NCBI RefSeq assembly: GCF_000421225.1
Contig: NZ_ATWL01000010.1
Span: forward strand, 62,001 to 126,000
Reading direction: 5' to 3'
DNA: 64,000 bases
Source of the DNA: Ruania albidiflava DSM 18029
GTDB taxonomy: Bacteria > Actinomycetota > Actinomycetes > Actinomycetales > Beutenbergiaceae
Shown here: positions 61,386 through 64,000 of the stretch, one piece after another
Position numbering within the stretch: the stretch's first letter is position 1
Layout of the letters: every line of letters starts with the position of its first letter
The notes under the pieces: generated by a model
Seen by the model: the letters and a program-made list of their open reading frames with translations, nothing else
Databases searched by the model: none
What the model was told of the DNA's origin: nothing
Program-made: the position numbers and the translations under genes

Positions 61386-62075
61386 ATGTTCGGCATGAGG
61401 ATGAGTCACGCGATGGTCGCCGCCGAGGATGCGCTCCCCGGCCGGGAGGAGCCGATGCCCGTACCAGCCACGCACGCGGTGCTCGGCACCCCGATGCAGG
61501 GACCGTGGCCGGAGGGCAGCCGCACGGTGTACGTGGCGATGGGCTGCTTCTGGGGTGCGGAGCGGATCTTCTGGCGCGCCCCCGGGGTGATCAGCACAGC
61601 AGTGGGGTACATGGGGGGCTACACCCCGAACCCCGCCTACGAGGAGGTGTGCACGGGCCTGACCGGGCACACCGAGGCGGTGCAGGTGGTCTACGACCCG
61701 CAGGCGACCGACCTGGAGCACCTGCTCAAGGAGTTCTGGGAGAACCACGACCCGACCCAGGGGTTCCGGCAGGGCAACGACCGCGGCACCCAGTACCGCT
61801 CGGCGATCTACTGGAGCGACCCGGCGGACGAGGAGCTGGTGCGGGCCACCCGGGAGGCGATGAACGCCGTCGCTCACGACAGCGGCTTCGGTGAGATCAC
61901 CACCGAGCTGGCCCCGGCCGGAGAGTTCTACTACGCCGAGGACTACCACCAGCAGTACCTGCACAAGAACCCGGGCGGCTACTGCAACCACGGACCGAAC
62001 GGGATGACCTGCCCGGTCGGCGTGCTGCGCCAGGACGAGCTGCCCAGCCAGGAGTCGGTGCTCGGCCGGGAGTAG
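61386..62075 (+). CDS. msrA: Peptide-methionine (S)-S-oxide reductase
   Basis: A 229-residue Msr[59 protein letters not shown] contains the catalytic GCFWG (about residues 54-58), and the resolving cysteines lie near the C-terminus ([17 protein letters not shown]). It repairs oxidised methionine. About 45 N-terminal residues precede the domain. It stands upstream of the soxR locus, in a redox-related stretch. Confidence 0.95.
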   Translation: MFGMRMSHAMVAAEDALPGREEPMPVPATHAVLGTPMQGPWPEGSRTVYVAMGCFWGAERIFWRAPGVISTAVGYMGGYTPNPAYEEVCTGLTGHTEAVQVVYDPQATDLEHLLKEFWENHDPTQGFRQGNDRGTQYRSAIYWSDPADEELVRATREAMNAVAHDSGFGEITTELAPAGEFYYAEDYHQQYLHKNPGGYCNHGPNGMTCPVGVLRQDELPSQESVLGRE

Positions 62076-62181
62076 GAGCACGCGCGAGGGCGCGCCACAG
62101 CTGGCGAGCAGCTCAGCCCGCATTGCGCACGTAGCTCATAACACGACTGATGCGGCTCGCATGGCAACACTGCCGAACTCG

Positions 62182-62631
62182 TCAGGGGAATCGGAGCGCT
62201 CCTTGGCCCTGGGTGCCAAGGATGTCGTCGGGGTTGGAGTAGGGGCAAGACTTCAGAGAGAGGCAACCGCAGCCGATGCAGTTCGAGAACCGGTCGCGCA
62301 GTGCGGTGAGATATTCGATCCGGTCGTTGAGATCCTCGCGCCACTGACGCGAGATCCGAGCCCAGTCCTTCTTGGTGGGCAGCCCTTCTTCGGGAAGCTG
62401 ATCGAGCGCATCCTTGATGCGGTCCAGGGAGATGCCCACCCGTTGTGACGCTCGGATGAAGGCAAGCACTCTGAGGGTGTCGCGACGGTACTCGCGGCGA
62501 TTTCCTGCCGTTCGTCGGCTACGGATGAGGCCCAGCGACTCGTAGTAGTGCAGCGTGGAGACAGCCAGACCCGCTCGCTCAGCGACCTGGCCGGGCTTCA
62601 ACCAGACGACGTCCTCGTGAATCTGAGCCAC
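62182..62631 (-). CDS. soxR: Redox-sensitive MerR-type regulator SoxR
   Basis: A 149-residue SoxR. N-terminal MerR HTH KPGQVAERAGLAVSTLHYYESLGLI, dimerisation helix and the [2Fe-2S] motif CIGCGCLSLKSCPYSNP (four cysteines, about residues 119-130), characteristic of SoxR. It activates redox or xenobiotic-defence genes when its cluster is oxidised, in actinobacteria mainly by redox-active small molecules. It is divergent from the DsbA-like/quinone-reductase operon, with a remarkable palindrome between. Confidence 0.95.
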   Translation of the reverse strand: MAQIHEDVVWLKPGQVAERAGLAVSTLHYYESLGLIRSRRTAGNRREYRRDTLRVLAFIRASQRVGISLDRIKDALDQLPEEGLPTKKDWARISRQWREDLNDRIEYLTALRDRFSNCIGCGCLSLKSCPYSNPDDILGTQGQGALRFP

Positions 62632-62658
62632 CAGTGCGCCCTCCCACGACCTCTTGAC

Positions 62659-62704
62659 ATGAAGTTCCCTTGATGTAGTCGACTCTACATCAAGGGAACT
62701 TCAT
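62659..62704. promoter_or_regulatory. Long perfect palindrome with SoxR boxes
   Basis: ATGAAGTTCCCTTGATGTAG (62659-62678) and its exact complement (62685-62704) form 20-bp arms with a 6-bp spacer. Each arm contains a shorter imperfect dyad of the SoxR-box kind (TCAAGgGAACTTcA). A TTGACA -35 at 62654-62659 starts the rightward promoter, with the symmetric counterpart on the other strand. So soxR and the DsbA operon probably share paired divergent SoxR-controlled promoters. Confidence 0.7.
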
Positions 62705-62721
62705 GAGATGGGAGAAGATGC

Positions 62722-63357
62722 ATGCTCACAGTTGATGTGTGGGCCGACGTACGCTGCCCGTGGTGCTGGATCGGACTGCGGCGTCTGCAGCGAGCCAGAA
62801 GCATGATCGACGAACCAGTGACAGTACGTCGGCGCAGCTTCCTCCTCGAACCACAGGGACCGGCGAGCCCAGGGCGTCCCACGGCACAGGTGGCGACCAC
62901 TGAGTGGGGGATGTCGAACGAGCAGTGGAACAGCAGGCGGCAGGCCATCGAGGCCGAAGCTCGCAGCGAAGGTCTGCGCATCCGGATGGACAGCGCCCTC
63001 ATGTTCGACTCCAGCCCGTTGCACCGGTTGCTCAAGCTCGCTGCCGAAACCATGGACGACGATCGCGCCGAGGACGCTTGGGAGTCTGCTTTCGCTGCGC
63101 ACTTCGAACGTAACGAGGATCTCGGCGATCCTGACGTCCTGCACCAGCTGGCATCACAGTGGGGCTTGGAAGAGGCAGATGTTCGGCGGGCCCTGCTCCG
63201 GGAGCGCTTTACCGACGAGATCGCTCACGATCTTGACGAAGCCCGACGACTGTCGGTCAGCTCCGTCCCCACGGTGGTCGCAGCCGACGGTCGGCGCATG
63301 CGGGGCCATGCACCCACCGCTGAGCTCGCTCAGTTCCTCAGGGCAGGAGCTCTGTGA
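62722..63357 (+). CDS. DsbA-family (FrnE-like) oxidoreductase
   Basis: A 211-residue thioredoxin-fold protein. VDVWADVRCPWCWIGLRRLQ carries a CPWC active site (about residues 12-15), and SVSSVPTVVAADGRRMRGH is the cis-Pro region near residue 180. No signal peptide, so it acts in the cytoplasm, as FrnE-like enzymes do, on disulfides or 2-hydroxychromene-type substrates. It overlaps the following quinone reductase (ATGA) and is divergent from soxR, so it is probably part of the SoxR regulon. Confidence 0.88.
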   Translation: MLTVDVWADVRCPWCWIGLRRLQRARSMIDEPVTVRRRSFLLEPQGPASPGRPTAQVATTEWGMSNEQWNSRRQAIEAEARSEGLRIRMDSALMFDSSPLHRLLKLAAETMDDDRAEDAWESAFAAHFERNEDLGDPDVLHQLASQWGLEEADVRRALLRERFTDEIAHDLDEARRLSVSSVPTVVAADGRRMRGHAPTAELAQFLRAGAL

Positions 63358-64000
63358 TGAGCAAGATGATGCGAGCCGCAGCGATCGACGAGTTCGGGCC
63401 GGCGGACGTCCTGCGGGTTCGAGAACTACCCCGGCCGACGATCAGCGCCGATGAGGTGCTGGTGCAGGTCATGAACGCGGGAGTTCAGGTCACGGACGCC
63501 GCCATCCGTGCCGGGTGGGCACCGCCAGGAGCCACCATCGAATTCCCGCAGATTCTTGGCAACGAGTTCTCCGGCATCATCGACCAGGTGGGAGACGAGG
63601 TCCGAGGGTTCAGCCCTGGCGACCCGGTGGCGGGCTTCAATCTGCTGGGCTGCTACGCGGAGTACGTGGCAGTGCCGCAAGCGCAGATCGTCGCCAAACC
63701 GCAGGCGGTCTCGTGGCAGGCCGCCGGCGCCCTCTCCGCGTCCGGACAGACCGCACACACGGCCTTCGAGGATCTTGCGGTGGGAGCGGGCGACGTGGTG
63801 CTGGTCCACGGTGCCGCCGGCGGGGTGGGCACCATCTTCACCCAGCTCGCCGTCCGCACCGGCGCGAGCGTCATCGGCACCGCCAGCGAAGCCAACCACG
63901 GCTACCTCGAGAGCTTGGGCGCTACCGCTGTCACGTACGGCCCCGGGCAGACCGACAGGATCCGGGATATCAGCCCCCGCGTGGACGTCGCCTTCGACGC
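63357..64000 (+). CDS. NADP-dependent quinone oxidoreductase-like MDR protein (partial, cut by window end)
   Basis: The first 214 residues of an MDR oxidoreductase from ATG 63357. The GroES-like part has MMRAAAIDEFGPADVLRVRE, ILGNEFSGIIDQVGDEVRGF and GDPVAGFNLLGCYAEYVAV, and the Rossmann motif is VVLVHGAAGGVGTIFTQLAV (about residues 140-159). It matches zinc-free quinone/enoyl reductases. Its overlap with the DsbA-like gene suggests co-regulation by SoxR. The C-terminus lies beyond the window. Confidence 0.85.
   Translation, partial: MSKMMRAAAIDEFGPADVLRVRELPRPTISADEVLVQVMNAGVQVTDAAIRAGWAPPGATIEFPQILGNEFSGIIDQVGDEVRGFSPGDPVAGFNLLGCYAEYVAVPQAQIVAKPQAVSWQAAGALSASGQTAHTAFEDLAVGAGDVVLVHGAAGGVGTIFTQLAVRTGASVIGTASEANHGYLESLGATAVTYGPGQTDRIRDISPRVDVAFD

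Overview
The window is 64 kb of very GC-rich DNA with dense, tightly packed genes, many GTG starts, and many 4-bp ATGA/GTGA overlaps. A mycothiol S-conjugate amidase (mca) beside a DUF4307 protein and greA, a Z-prenyl transferase of the UppS family, a PIN-PhoH protein and a SoxR/DsbA locus all point to an actinobacterium. I would place it in Micrococcales, perhaps near Ruania or Georgenia; that placement is a guess from gene content, not a measurement. No rRNA, tRNA, CRISPR array or intact transposase was seen.

Layout. 1-13.9 kb: mostly small metabolic and regulatory genes. These are the N-terminal part of a sugar-type ABC lipoprotein, a MarR/cupin divergent pair, an HTH-Clp_N pair with a probably leaderless promoter, a CNT nucleoside transporter, a cyclase, a broken acyltransferase, a DoxX cluster, Mug glycosylase, hydrolases, acetyltransferases and an RluC-like pseudouridine synthase. 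14.0-25.0 kb: an accessory, decaying region. It holds VapBC (intact plus a relic copy), YoeB, HEPN/MNT and Abi_C relics, an orphan excisionase-type HTH protein, an iteron-like repeat, and an SDR/DHFR/ADH operon carrying a nonsense codon and a frameshift. An HxlR/quinone-oxidoreductase pair lies between two exact 26-bp copies of the 3' end of ychF. A third, diverged ychF-tail lies further out. The simplest reading is that the 3' end of ychF is an integration site used more than once.

25-64 kb: largely core genome. It contains ychF, an ABC exporter, rmuC, ispH, a helicase with a degenerate nuclease-like domain and a BRCT domain, xseAB, pfkB, carbonic anhydrase, an XRE-MurA fusion with a perfect palindrome at its own promoter, phoH, uppS, hlyIII, a nitrilase, mca, greA, ilvA, an AI-2E transporter, msrA, and soxR facing a DsbA/quinone-reductase operon. 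Embedded at 30.7-37.8 kb is a coherent locus: a three-component ABC importer, a glycerophosphodiester phosphodiesterase, a HAD phosphatase, a SorC-type regulator and a Tat-exported TagC-like beta-propeller. I infer that it releases and imports glycerophosphodiesters or teichoic-acid fragments.

Redox and thiol functions (mca, msrA, soxR, DsbA-like, quinone reductases) cluster towards the right end. Toxin-antitoxin and phage-defence remains cluster just downstream of ychF.
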